7,682 nucleotides of DNA from UBA9676 sp036522155. Lineage in GTDB: Bacteria; Actinomycetota; Actinomycetes; Streptosporangiales; Streptosporangiaceae. A program made the position numbers and the translations under genes. This document shows positions 1 through 5,830 of this stretch, piece after piece. Each line of letters opens with the position of its first letter. Position 1 is the stretch's first letter. The notes beneath the pieces were generated by a model that ran no database searches, was not told the origin of the DNA, and worked only from the letters and a program-made list of their open reading frames with translations. The stretch spans positions 1 through 7,682 of the forward strand of contig DATDGI010000301.1 in the NCBI GenBank assembly GCA_036522155.1, written 5' to 3'.

Positions 1-741
1 AGCACGGGCCCGTCTTTCCCGACCGCGCTCGCGGACGCCTACGCGCTTCAGTTCGGGCAGGTCTACCTCAACGCCAGCCCCGCCACGGCGGGGCAGCGGG
101 CCAGCGAGCTGGCCGCGTTCCTGCCGCCCGGCGGTGACCAGCAGCTCGGCTGGAACGGGTCCGGGACCCTGCAACTGCAATCCGAGACGGTCGCGGGGAT
201 CAAGGTCACCGACGCCCAGCACGCGGTGGTCACCCTGCTGGCCCGGGTCAACGCCCAGCTCATGGAGCTGGGCGTGCCGATTTACTACACCGGCGGCACC
301 CTGGCCGTGTCCGGGGAGCCGGCCTGGCTGCCCGCGCCGCAGCGGGCCGTGGTGCCGACGCCATCGCTGGCCAATACCGACGCGGGGACGCAGGCGGAAT
401 TGATGAGCCAGCTGCCAGCCTTCTTCCAGGCCTACGCCTCCGGGAACCAGGTCACCCTCAGCCGGTTCCTGGCCCCGGGCACCACCGTGGCCGGCCTCGG
501 CAACGAGGTGACGTTCGGCTCGCTGGCATCGGTCACCGTCCCGGTCGGCGGGGCAACCAGAAATGTCATCGCCACCGTGGTATGGAATGTCCCAGGCCAG
601 GCGGCCACCGGGACTGCGGTCAAGCGGCCACCCCCGCCCGCTGGACTGCAGATGAGTTACTCTCTGACTATCGTGAAACGGAGCGGGACCTGGTACATCA
701 GCCAGATCGGTCCAATGCTCCAGACTGCGGGGTCGGCTTGA
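1..741 (+). CDS. TcpC/VirB8-like conjugal transfer protein, 5' partial
   Basis: The frame is open from the first base to a TGA at 739-741, giving 246 visible residues. The true start and the expected N-terminal membrane helix lie upstream of the window. Two compact alpha/beta segments are seen, at about residues 8-105 and 125-240. Each begins with a helix of the kind found in NTF2-like VirB8 folds ('TALADAYALQFGQVYL' and 'LPAFFQAYASGN'). The second is followed by 'LSRFLAPG', alternating beta strands, and a final strand containing 'SGTWYISQIGP'. This two-domain arrangement is that of the TcpC/ConB family, bitopic proteins whose C-terminal part faces outside the membrane and links channel components. 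The downstream TcpE, VirB4 and VirB6-like genes support the call. Codon use in the last 200 bases is less GC-rich than in the neighbouring genes. Family membership is inferred from pattern and context, not from a search. Confidence 0.78.
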   Translation, partial: STGPSFPTALADAYALQFGQVYLNASPATAGQRASELAAFLPPGGDQQLGWNGSGTLQLQSETVAGIKVTDAQHAVVTLLARVNAQLMELGVPIYYTGGTLAVSGEPAWLPAPQRAVVPTPSLANTDAGTQAELMSQLPAFFQAYASGNQVTLSRFLAPGTTVAGLGNEVTFGSLASVTVPVGGATRNVIATVVWNVPGQAATGTAVKRPPPPAGLQMSYSLTIVKRSGTWYISQIGPMLQTAGSA

Positions 742-797
742 TGACCCTTGCAGAGGGCCGGGGGGCCAACCGCATAACCGGATTCCCTGATTCCCCC

Positions 798-801
798 GGA
801 G
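798..801 (+). promoter_or_regulatory. Ribosome binding site for the small membrane protein
   Basis: GGAG lies 7 bases before the ATG at 809 and fixes that start. The 67-base gap from the upstream stop (742-808) contains no convincing terminator, so the gene probably stays in the same transcript. Confidence 0.6.
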
Positions 802-808
802 TAGGGCG

Positions 809-1066
809 ATGTCCTTCCACGGATTGATCGCGGCGGCTCCTGTGTCGCTGAGCACGTCTGGCCTGGTCAGCTACTTGCAGGGCCTGTTCGGCCCGCTGTT
901 CCTTGGCATCGTCGGGATCGTCGCCCTGTTCTTTCTTTTCACCCGGGAGATCATCCGGTTCGTGCAGTTCATGGTGCTGGCGGTGGCGATTGCCGTGGTC
1001 TTCTACACGCCGAGCATCGTGCAAACCCTGGCTCAGGGCATAGCGAAGGCCTTGGGCGTCCACTGA
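809..1066 (+). CDS. Small two-helix membrane protein, TcpD/ConC position, possibly VirB2-like
   Basis: This is an 85-residue protein. The ATG start is supported by GGAG at 798-801 with a 7-base spacer. It has a short polar/Ala N-terminus, an amphipathic stretch at residues 18-28, a hydrophobic helix at 29-44, a short charged turn 'TREIIR' (45-50), a second hydrophobic helix at 51-67, and a C-terminal amphipathic helix with one lysine (68-85). It sits between the TcpC-like and TcpE-like genes, where ICEBs1 has conC and clostridial tcp loci have tcpD, both small membrane proteins. Two helices joined by a small charged loop is also the architecture of VirB2/TrbC pilins, but no clear signal-peptidase site precedes the first helix. 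A role as a structural membrane subunit of the secretion channel is therefore an inference. The protein is too short and generic to name from sequence alone. Confidence 0.7.
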   Translation: MSFHGLIAAAPVSLSTSGLVSYLQGLFGPLFLGIVGIVALFFLFTREIIRFVQFMVLAVAIAVVFYTPSIVQTLAQGIAKALGVH

Positions 1067-1080
1067 CCTCCGTTCCCCGC

Positions 1081-1088
1081 GGAAGGAG
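1081..1088 (+). promoter_or_regulatory. Ribosome binding site deciding the GTG start of the TcpE fusion gene
   Basis: GGAAGGAG ends 9 bases before the GTG at 1098. The next in-frame ATG comes well inside the conserved TcpE membrane region, so the GTG is preferred. A small inverted repeat (TTCC at 1073-1076, GGAA at 1081-1084) touches this site, but its 4-bp stem is too weak to claim regulation. Confidence 0.6.
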
Positions 1089-1097
1089 CGCCGACTG

Positions 1098-3056
1098 GTG
1101 GAGCTGCCCACCTATACCAGCATCTGGCGGATCGAGAAACGGCTGTACAAGCTGTACGACTTCCGGCTGCCGATGCCGTTGCCGGTTGGGCAGATCGTCG
1201 TTTTCATGGCCATCACGGTCCCGTATGTGGTCCTGCTGACCCTGCTTGGCCTGCCGTTCAGCCACACCCTTTTCTGGCTGTACGTGCTGCCCCCGGGCGT
1301 CCTTACCTGGCTGGCGACCCGGCCGGTGCTGGAAAGCAAGCGGCTGCCGGAACTGGTCATGTCGCAGGCCCGCTACCTGGGGGAGCCGTCGGTCTGGTGC
1401 CGGATGGCGCCGCTGGCGGAAAAAGACGAGATCACCGTATCCGGGCGGGTCTGGCGGCGGGGCCGCATCCAGCCGGTCCTCGTGCCCTCGGCGGCGGCTG
1501 AGGCCGCTCCGGCGATCGCCCGGACGGGCGAGCGGGCCGTGGGCCGGGCCGGCCGCCGGGGCATCCCGGCCCCTGCCACCGGTCAGGCGGCCGTCCCGGT
1601 GCCGGTCCGTGCCACCGATGCCGCGGGCGGCCGGGCCCGCCCGCCGGTACCAGCCGCCCGCCGCGTTCACCAGGACTCGGTCCCCGCCGCGTTCGGCGTC
1701 TCCGGGCCGGCCGTGGCGCCGGGGCCGGCCCCGGTCGCGCCGTCACCCTGGCCGTCACCGGCCGGGCGGCCGCGACCGTTGGCAGTCCCCGGGCAGGCGC
1801 CGTTGGCGCCCCCCGGGCAAGTCTCATCCGCTCCGGCCCGGCCGCCGTCGCCTGCCCCGGCCCGACCGTCCGGGCCAGCACCAGCCCGGCCCGCGAGGGC
1901 AGCGGCGGCCGCGTCCGCGCTGTCACCAGCTCCCGCGGCGGCGTCCGCGCCGTCTCCAGCTGCGGCACCCGCGGCCCCGCCCGCGCTGCCACCGGCGTCC
2001 CCACCGGCTGCGCCGCCAGCCTCGCCACCGGTGGTGGTCGTGCCCGCGCAGCGGGCCGCGGCGGCCGGCCCGCCCGCGGTCCGGCCCCGGGCGGTCGAGC
2101 GCGCGCTCAGCGGCCCGGCCGACCAGCGCAGCGCGAACTGGCGCGATCACGTGGTGGTCGTCCCGGGCGGCCTCGGGCCAGGCCGGCCCGACCACGACAA
2201 GCGCGACCGGGTGCGGGCCGTGCTGCCGGTCGACGGCCCCCGGCTGGTGGCGGTCCTCGGCTGCACCGTCGGCGCGGGCCAGACGGTCACCACCCTGATC
2301 GTCGCCGACCTGCTGGCCAGCCTGCGCGGTGAGCCGGTGGCCGCGCTGGATCTCAACCCCGGCCCGGCCTCGCTCGGCGAACTGGTGGCACCCAGGGCGC
2401 CGGTCACGGTCGGCTCACTGCTCGCCGCCCCGGCCGCGGGCAGCGACCAGGCCGGCGGCCCCCGCCACGCCGCCCCCAGGAACCACCCGGCCCAGCAGCG
2501 CAGCCCCGGCCGGCTGGACGTGGTCACCCCCGAGGTACGCGGCGACGGCTCGCTGGCGCTGGACGACCCGGAGTACCGCCGGCTGTTCGACACGGTGTCC
2601 GCCCGCTACCCGCTCAGCTTCGCCGACCCCGGTGCCGCCGCGGTCGCCCGGGTGCTGGCCGCCGCCGACCAGCTGGTGCTGGTCACCCCGGCCAGCCCGG
2701 ATGCGGCCCGGTCACTGGCCATGACCACCGAATGGCTGACCGCGCATGGCTACGACGCGCTGACCGCGAACTCCATCACGGTGCTGAACGGCCTGTCCAA
2801 GCGCAGCATGCCGCATGCCGAGCAGGCCGAACTGGTGGTCCGCGGCCGCTGCCGGGCCATCGTCCGGGTGCCCTGGGACGACCACCTGGCCGAGCCGCAG
2901 TCCGAGCAGGGCATCCGGGACAGCTTCGGCCAGGCCGGCGAGCCGTCCCGGCTGCGCCAGCTGCGGCCACCGGTCCTGCAGGCCTACACCGCGCTGGCCG
3001 GGGTGCTGGTCGCCTCGCTGGCCAGCGGCGCGCAGCAGCGGAGGGTGGCCAGATGA
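1098..3056 (+). CDS. TcpE-family membrane protein fused to a degenerate MinD/ParA-like domain
   Basis: This is a 652-residue protein with a GTG start. Residues 1-28 carry 'YKLYDFRLPMPLPVGQ', close to the TcpE signature, followed by two membrane helices at about 29-51 and 57-75. TcpE/ConD is the VirB3-like partner that holds the VirB4 motor at the membrane. Known TcpE proteins are roughly 120 residues, so this one is over five times longer. Residues about 135-345 are low-complexity Pro/Ala/Arg/Ser, probably disordered. From about 347 a MinD/ParA-like Rossmann fold follows: a beta strand 'PRLVAVLG', a P-loop-like 'CTVGAGQTVTT' (389-399), 'ALDLNPG' at the Walker A' position (D418), and 'FADPGAAA' (D510) followed by 'ADQLVLVTPAS' as in MinD/ParA proteins. 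Both lysines of the deviant Walker A are absent (T390, Q395), so ATP hydrolysis is doubtful. The frame is continuous, with no in-frame ATG between 1407 and 2720, which argues for a true fusion. The 3' end overlaps the VirB4 gene. The TcpE call is firm; the MinD-like call is moderate. Confidence 0.8.
   Translation: MELPTYTSIWRIEKRLYKLYDFRLPMPLPVGQIVVFMAITVPYVVLLTLLGLPFSHTLFWLYVLPPGVLTWLATRPVLESKRLPELVMSQARYLGEPSVWCRMAPLAEKDEITVSGRVWRRGRIQPVLVPSAAAEAAPAIARTGERAVGRAGRRGIPAPATGQAAVPVPVRATDAAGGRARPPVPAARRVHQDSVPAAFGVSGPAVAPGPAPVAPSPWPSPAGRPRPLAVPGQAPLAPPGQVSSAPARPPSPAPARPSGPAPARPARAAAAASALSPAPAAASAPSPAAAPAAPPALPPASPPAAPPASPPVVVVPAQRAAAAGPPAVRPRAVERALSGPADQRSANWRDHVVVVPGGLGPGRPDHDKRDRVRAVLPVDGPRLVAVLGCTVGAGQTVTTLIVADLLASLRGEPVAALDLNPGPASLGELVAPRAPVTVGSLLAAPAAGSDQAGGPRHAAPRNHPAQQRSPGRLDVVTPEVRGDGSLALDDPEYRRLFDTVSARYPLSFADPGAAAVARVLAAADQLVLVTPASPDAARSLAMTTEWLTAHGYDALTANSITVLNGLSKRSMPHAEQAELVVRGRCRAIVRVPWDDHLAEPQSEQGIRDSFGQAGEPSRLRQLRPPVLQAYTALAGVLVASLASGAQQRRVAR
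1500..2135 (+). other. Pro/Ala-rich low-complexity linker inside the TcpE fusion
   Basis: About 210 residues are dominated by Pro, Ala, Arg, Val, Gly and Ser, with imperfect repeats of units such as 'PAPARP', 'PAAASAPSP' and 'PPASPPAAPP'. The DNA is extremely GC-rich and repetitive. The segment joins the TcpE membrane domain to the C-terminal nucleotide-binding-like domain and is most likely a flexible, disordered cytoplasmic tether. No catalytic or binding motif was seen within it. Confidence 0.7.
2265..2294 (+). other. Degenerate deviant Walker A motif
   Basis: These codons encode 'TVGAGQTVTT' (residues 390-399 of the fusion protein). Aligned by eye to the MinD/ParA consensus KGGxGKTT, the signature lysine is replaced by T390 and the phosphate-binding lysine by Q395, while the glycines and following Thr residues remain. 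The alignment is by eye and could shift by one position, but no lysine falls anywhere in the loop. Confidence 0.55.
3040..3045 (+). promoter_or_regulatory. Ribosome binding site deciding the VirB4 start
   Basis: GGAGGG lies inside the end of the upstream gene, 7 bases before the ATG at 3053. That ATG overlaps the upstream TGA as ATGA, a typical translational-coupling junction. It selects 3053 over the longer in-frame possibility beginning at 2732, whose extra 107 residues are Arg/Gly/Pro-rich out-of-frame reading of the upstream gene. Confidence 0.8.
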
Positions 3057-5641
3057 CCCGAGCCACCCGGGGCCGCAGCCGGCTGAGCGTCCGGTATTTC
3101 GACGACCGGATCCTGCTCACCGAGACCCATGCCTGGGCGTACTACCGGCTGCCCACCCACGCGTACGAGTTCACCACTGCGCCGGAGCGGGAAGCGCTGG
3201 CCATCAACATCACCGTGGCGCTGGCCGCCATCCGGCTGCCGGACGCGGAGGTGCACCTGCGGATCGCGCACCGCGCCTACCCGGCGGCGGCGTGGGCGTC
3301 CCGGCTGGACGCCACCTCCGACGGCGGCCCGGGCTGGCACGACTACCTGGACGAGATGTACCGGAACGTGTGGTCGAAGGACTTCTGGACCAAGGAGGTC
3401 TACCTCGGGGTCCGGCTCGGCCAGCGGGGCATGCGGGCCCAGCTGTCCGGTGGTGCCTTGTCGTCGTTCATCAATGCCTACCGGGCCAGCGAGCAGGCGC
3501 TGGGCGTGAACGACGAGGCGGTCAGCGAGAGCGAGCTGACCCGCTGGACCGAGCAAGCCGAACGGCTCGGCCGGGCGCTGTCGGCCAGTGCGCTGCATGC
3601 CCGCCATGCGGCCAGCGACGAGATTGCGTGGCTGTTCGGCCACGCGCTCGCCGGGACGGCGGGCGACCCGCTGCCGTCGGCGGCCCGCCGCCGCACCTGG
3701 GGCGCGGGCGAAATCGAATCGCTGCTGGAAGCCCAGGTGCACAACGGCCGTACCATGCTCGGCCTGGAGCACCCGTCCGGGGAGTCGTTCGCGGCCTTCC
3801 TGTCGTTCTCCCGGTTCCCCGATGTCATGTCGTTCCCGGATTCTGAGCCCTGGCTCCACTACGCTGACTCGCTGCCGTTCCCGGTCGAGGTGAGTTCGCG
3901 CATGAGGCTGATCCCGCCGGCCAAGGCCAGCAAGGACGTCGGGCGCAAGCTGGCGCACGCCCGGGACATGGACGCGCACATCAGGGAGGCCGGGGTCGAC
4001 CTGCCGTTGGCGCTGGCCGAGCAGCTGGAGGCGGCCCGGCTGCTGGAGCACGGCATCACCAAGGAGCGGCTGCCGTTCGTGTACGGGTGGCACCGGCTGG
4101 GTGTGACCGCGCCGTCGAAGGAACTGTGCCAGCGCCGGGTGGAGGCGCTGGTGGAGCACTACCGGGACATCGGCATCGACGTGGTCAATTCCACCGGTGA
4201 CCAGTTCTCGCTGCTGTGCGAGTCGCTGCCCGGCGACCGGGTGCGGCTGTCCTCTTACGTGCAGCGGCAGCCGCTGTACACGATCGCCGGCGGGGTGCCG
4301 ACCGCGACCGTGGATCTGGGCGACCGGGCGATCGGCGGGCTGGACGGCCTCGGGGACCGGGCGGGCTGGGTCGGCCCCTACATCGGCGAGACGCTGGGCC
4401 GGGCCCGGTCGATCGTGCATTTCGACCCGCTGCTGGCCGCCGCCCGTAACCGGCCCACCGCGGTCGCGATCACCGGCGAGCCCGGCGGCGGTAAGACCAC
4501 GCTGGCGCTGCTGCTCATCCTCCAGCTCGCGCTGCGCGGGGTGACGGTGGCGGTCATCGACCCCAAGGGTGACGCCGAATCCCTGGTCGGTGTGCTGCAG
4601 GCGCGCGGCCGCAAGGCGCGGGTGCTCCCGCTCGGCTCGGCCGCGCCCGGCCTGCTCGACCCCTTCTCGTTCGGCGACGACCTGGCCGAGAAGCGGACCA
4701 TGGCCACCGAGACGCTGCGGCTGCTGCTGCCGCGGATGAGCGAGGAGCGCGAGAGCGCGATGGTCCAGGCGGTGGCCGCGGTGGCCAGCGGGGACCGGCC
4801 GAGCCTGGGCAAGGTGGTCCGCCACCTGGAGCAGGCCACCGACCCGGCGTCGAAGAACCTGGGCGCGGTGCTGCGCTCGATGTCGGAGATGCGGCTGGCC
4901 CGGCTGTGCTTCTCGCCCACCGGCGGCCAGCGGATCGACGCGGCCGGCTGGACCACGGTCTTCACCCTCGCCGGCCTCACCTTGCCCGACGCGGCGACCG
5001 TCCGGGAGGACTTCTCCTACGAGCAGCGCCTGTCCGTTGCTCTGCTGTACCTGGTCTCCCAGTTCGCCCGCAGATTGCTTAACGGAATGGACCGCCGGCT
5101 GCCCAAGGCCATCTTCCTGGACGAGGCGTGGGCGATCACCTCCACCCCGGAGGGGGCCAAGCTCGTGCCGGAGGTCTCCCGGATGGGCCGGTCCCGCAAC
5201 ACCGCGCTGATCCTGGTCTCGCAGAACGCCGGCGACCTGCTGTCCGAGCAGGTCACGAACTGCATCTCCGGGGTGTTCGCGTTCCGCTCGTCCGAACGGG
5301 TGGAGGTGGCGAACGTGATGTCGCTGCTGGGCGTGGAGAACTCGGACGAGCATCTGGTGGTGCTGCGCGGGCTGGGCAATGGCGAGTGCATCTTCCGTGA
5401 CCTGGAGGGCAGGGTCGGCCGGATCGGCATCGACCTGATCTCCGATGAGATGCGGGAATGGCTGGACACCAACCCGACCCGCGCCCATCCCGCCCGGCCG
5501 GCGGCGGACATCCCGCTCCCGGCCGCGGAAGCCCCGGCCCTGGGCGGTGAGCCCGGGCCCGGCGAATTGCCCGGCCCGGCCGCCGGTACCCGGCCGGAGG
5601 GCTCCCATGACCGCCCGTACGCAGGCGAACCCGCCCCCTGA
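3053..5641 (+). CDS. VirB4-family conjugation/secretion ATPase (ConE/TcpF-like)
   Basis: This 862-residue protein is of usual VirB4/ConE length. Residues 1 to about 430 are the N-terminal VirB4-type domain, beginning with 'VRYFDDRILLTETHAWAYYRLP', followed by helical segments. The motor domain carries Walker A 'GEPGGGKTT' at 475-483 (K481), a second strand 'VAVIDPKGD', Walker B 'AIFLDEAW' at 686-693 (D690, E691), an Arg-rich stretch 'RMGRSRNTALILVSQ' ending in S723-Q724 (the sensor-like SQ/TQ of VirB4 proteins), and 'GNGECIFRDLEGRVGRI' near the C-terminus. All catalytic residues expected of an active hexameric ATPase are present. Residues about 808-862 are a Pro/Ala/Gly-rich tail with no predicted fold. 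VirB4 proteins power substrate transfer and assembly at the inner face of the membrane, usually docked on a VirB3/TcpE partner, which here is encoded immediately upstream with a 4-base overlap. FtsK/TcpA coupling proteins share the P-loop but lack this N-terminal domain. Confidence 0.9.
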   Translation: MTRATRGRSRLSVRYFDDRILLTETHAWAYYRLPTHAYEFTTAPEREALAINITVALAAIRLPDAEVHLRIAHRAYPAAAWASRLDATSDGGPGWHDYLDEMYRNVWSKDFWTKEVYLGVRLGQRGMRAQLSGGALSSFINAYRASEQALGVNDEAVSESELTRWTEQAERLGRALSASALHARHAASDEIAWLFGHALAGTAGDPLPSAARRRTWGAGEIESLLEAQVHNGRTMLGLEHPSGESFAAFLSFSRFPDVMSFPDSEPWLHYADSLPFPVEVSSRMRLIPPAKASKDVGRKLAHARDMDAHIREAGVDLPLALAEQLEAARLLEHGITKERLPFVYGWHRLGVTAPSKELCQRRVEALVEHYRDIGIDVVNSTGDQFSLLCESLPGDRVRLSSYVQRQPLYTIAGGVPTATVDLGDRAIGGLDGLGDRAGWVGPYIGETLGRARSIVHFDPLLAAARNRPTAVAITGEPGGGKTTLALLLILQLALRGVTVAVIDPKGDAESLVGVLQARGRKARVLPLGSAAPGLLDPFSFGDDLAEKRTMATETLRLLLPRMSEERESAMVQAVAAVASGDRPSLGKVVRHLEQATDPASKNLGAVLRSMSEMRLARLCFSPTGGQRIDAAGWTTVFTLAGLTLPDAATVREDFSYEQRLSVALLYLVSQFARRLLNGMDRRLPKAIFLDEAWAITSTPEGAKLVPEVSRMGRSRNTALILVSQNAGDLLSEQVTNCISGVFAFRSSERVEVANVMSLLGVENSDEHLVVLRGLGNGECIFRDLEGRVGRIGIDLISDEMREWLDTNPTRAHPARPAADIPLPAAEAPALGGEPGPGELPGPAAGTRPEGSHDRPYAGEPAP

Positions 5642-5646
5642 CCCCC

Positions 5647-5651
5647 GGAGG
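5647..5651 (+). promoter_or_regulatory. Ribosome binding site for the alternative upstream start of the VirB6-like gene
   Basis: GGAGG sits 5 bases before an in-frame ATG at 5657, 15 bases after the VirB4 stop. Use of this start would add 24 residues (beginning MTRSPLIRLARATLSQ) before the signal peptide. The spacing to VirB4 fits an operon well, so this start cannot be ruled out. Confidence 0.45.
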
Positions 5652-5716
5652 CCACCATGACCCGCTCACCGCTGATCCGGTTAGCCCGCGCCACGCTGTC
5701 CCAGTTATCGACGTCC

Positions 5717-5720
5717 GGAG
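5717..5720 (+). promoter_or_regulatory. Ribosome binding site for the preferred start of the VirB6-like gene
   Basis: GGAG lies 8 bases before the ATG at 5729. This start places a compact, standard signal peptide at the very N-terminus, which is why it is preferred. Confidence 0.5.
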
Positions 5721-5728
5721 TCCCCCCC

Positions 5729-5830
5729 ATGCTCAGACGTTTCGCCCGGATCCCGCTGCCCGTGCGCCGGGCGCTGTTGCTGTTCGGCGTCATCGCCGCG
5801 GTGGCCGGCCTGCCCGGCCCCGCGATGGCG
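5729..5830 (+). other. Signal peptide of the VirB6-like protein
   Basis: The basic n-region is 'MLRRFARIPLPVRR', the hydrophobic core is 'ALLLFGVIAAVAGL', and the c-region 'PGPAMA' ends in an A-x-A site predicted to be cut after A34. It has two adjacent arginines but not the S-R-R-x-F-L-K pattern of a Tat signal, so general secretion is more likely. The mature N-terminal domain would lie outside the membrane. Confidence 0.65.

Noticed and set aside
756..767. GGCC-GGGG-GGCC inverted repeat as a possible terminator
   Set aside because: The stem is only 4 bp with no T-rich tract, and the downstream genes clearly belong to the same functional set.
741..827. A 28-codon mini-frame starting in a TGATG overlap after the TcpC-like gene
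   Set aside because: It has no clear ribosome binding site and no recognisable product, and it runs into the start of the next, well-supported gene.
1073..1084. TTCC/GGAA inverted repeat next to a ribosome binding site as a translational switch
   Set aside because: A 4-bp stem is expected by chance in this DNA and there is no second supporting structure.
2031..2161. An 11-base direct repeat (GTGGTGGTCGT) at 2031 and 2151, exactly 120 bases apart
   Set aside because: Both copies encode runs of valine in frame and fit codon bias. There is no target-site or attachment-site context.
1246..2298. A 350-codon + strand frame overlapping the TcpE fusion gene
   Set aside because: It encodes an Arg/Pro-rich repetitive product from the low-complexity DNA, has no supporting context, and competes with a frame holding the TcpE signature.
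2732..3052. A 107-residue N-terminal extension of the VirB4 protein
   Set aside because: It overlaps the MinD-like coding sequence in another frame and has shadow-type composition. The ATG at 3053 has a good GGAGGG and the ATGA overlap.
2984..5608. An 874-codon open frame on the minus strand opposite the VirB4 gene
   Set aside because: The product is Arg/Gly/Pro/His-rich with no fold or motif, as expected of antisense frames in very GC-rich DNA. The + strand frame has intact VirB4 motifs.
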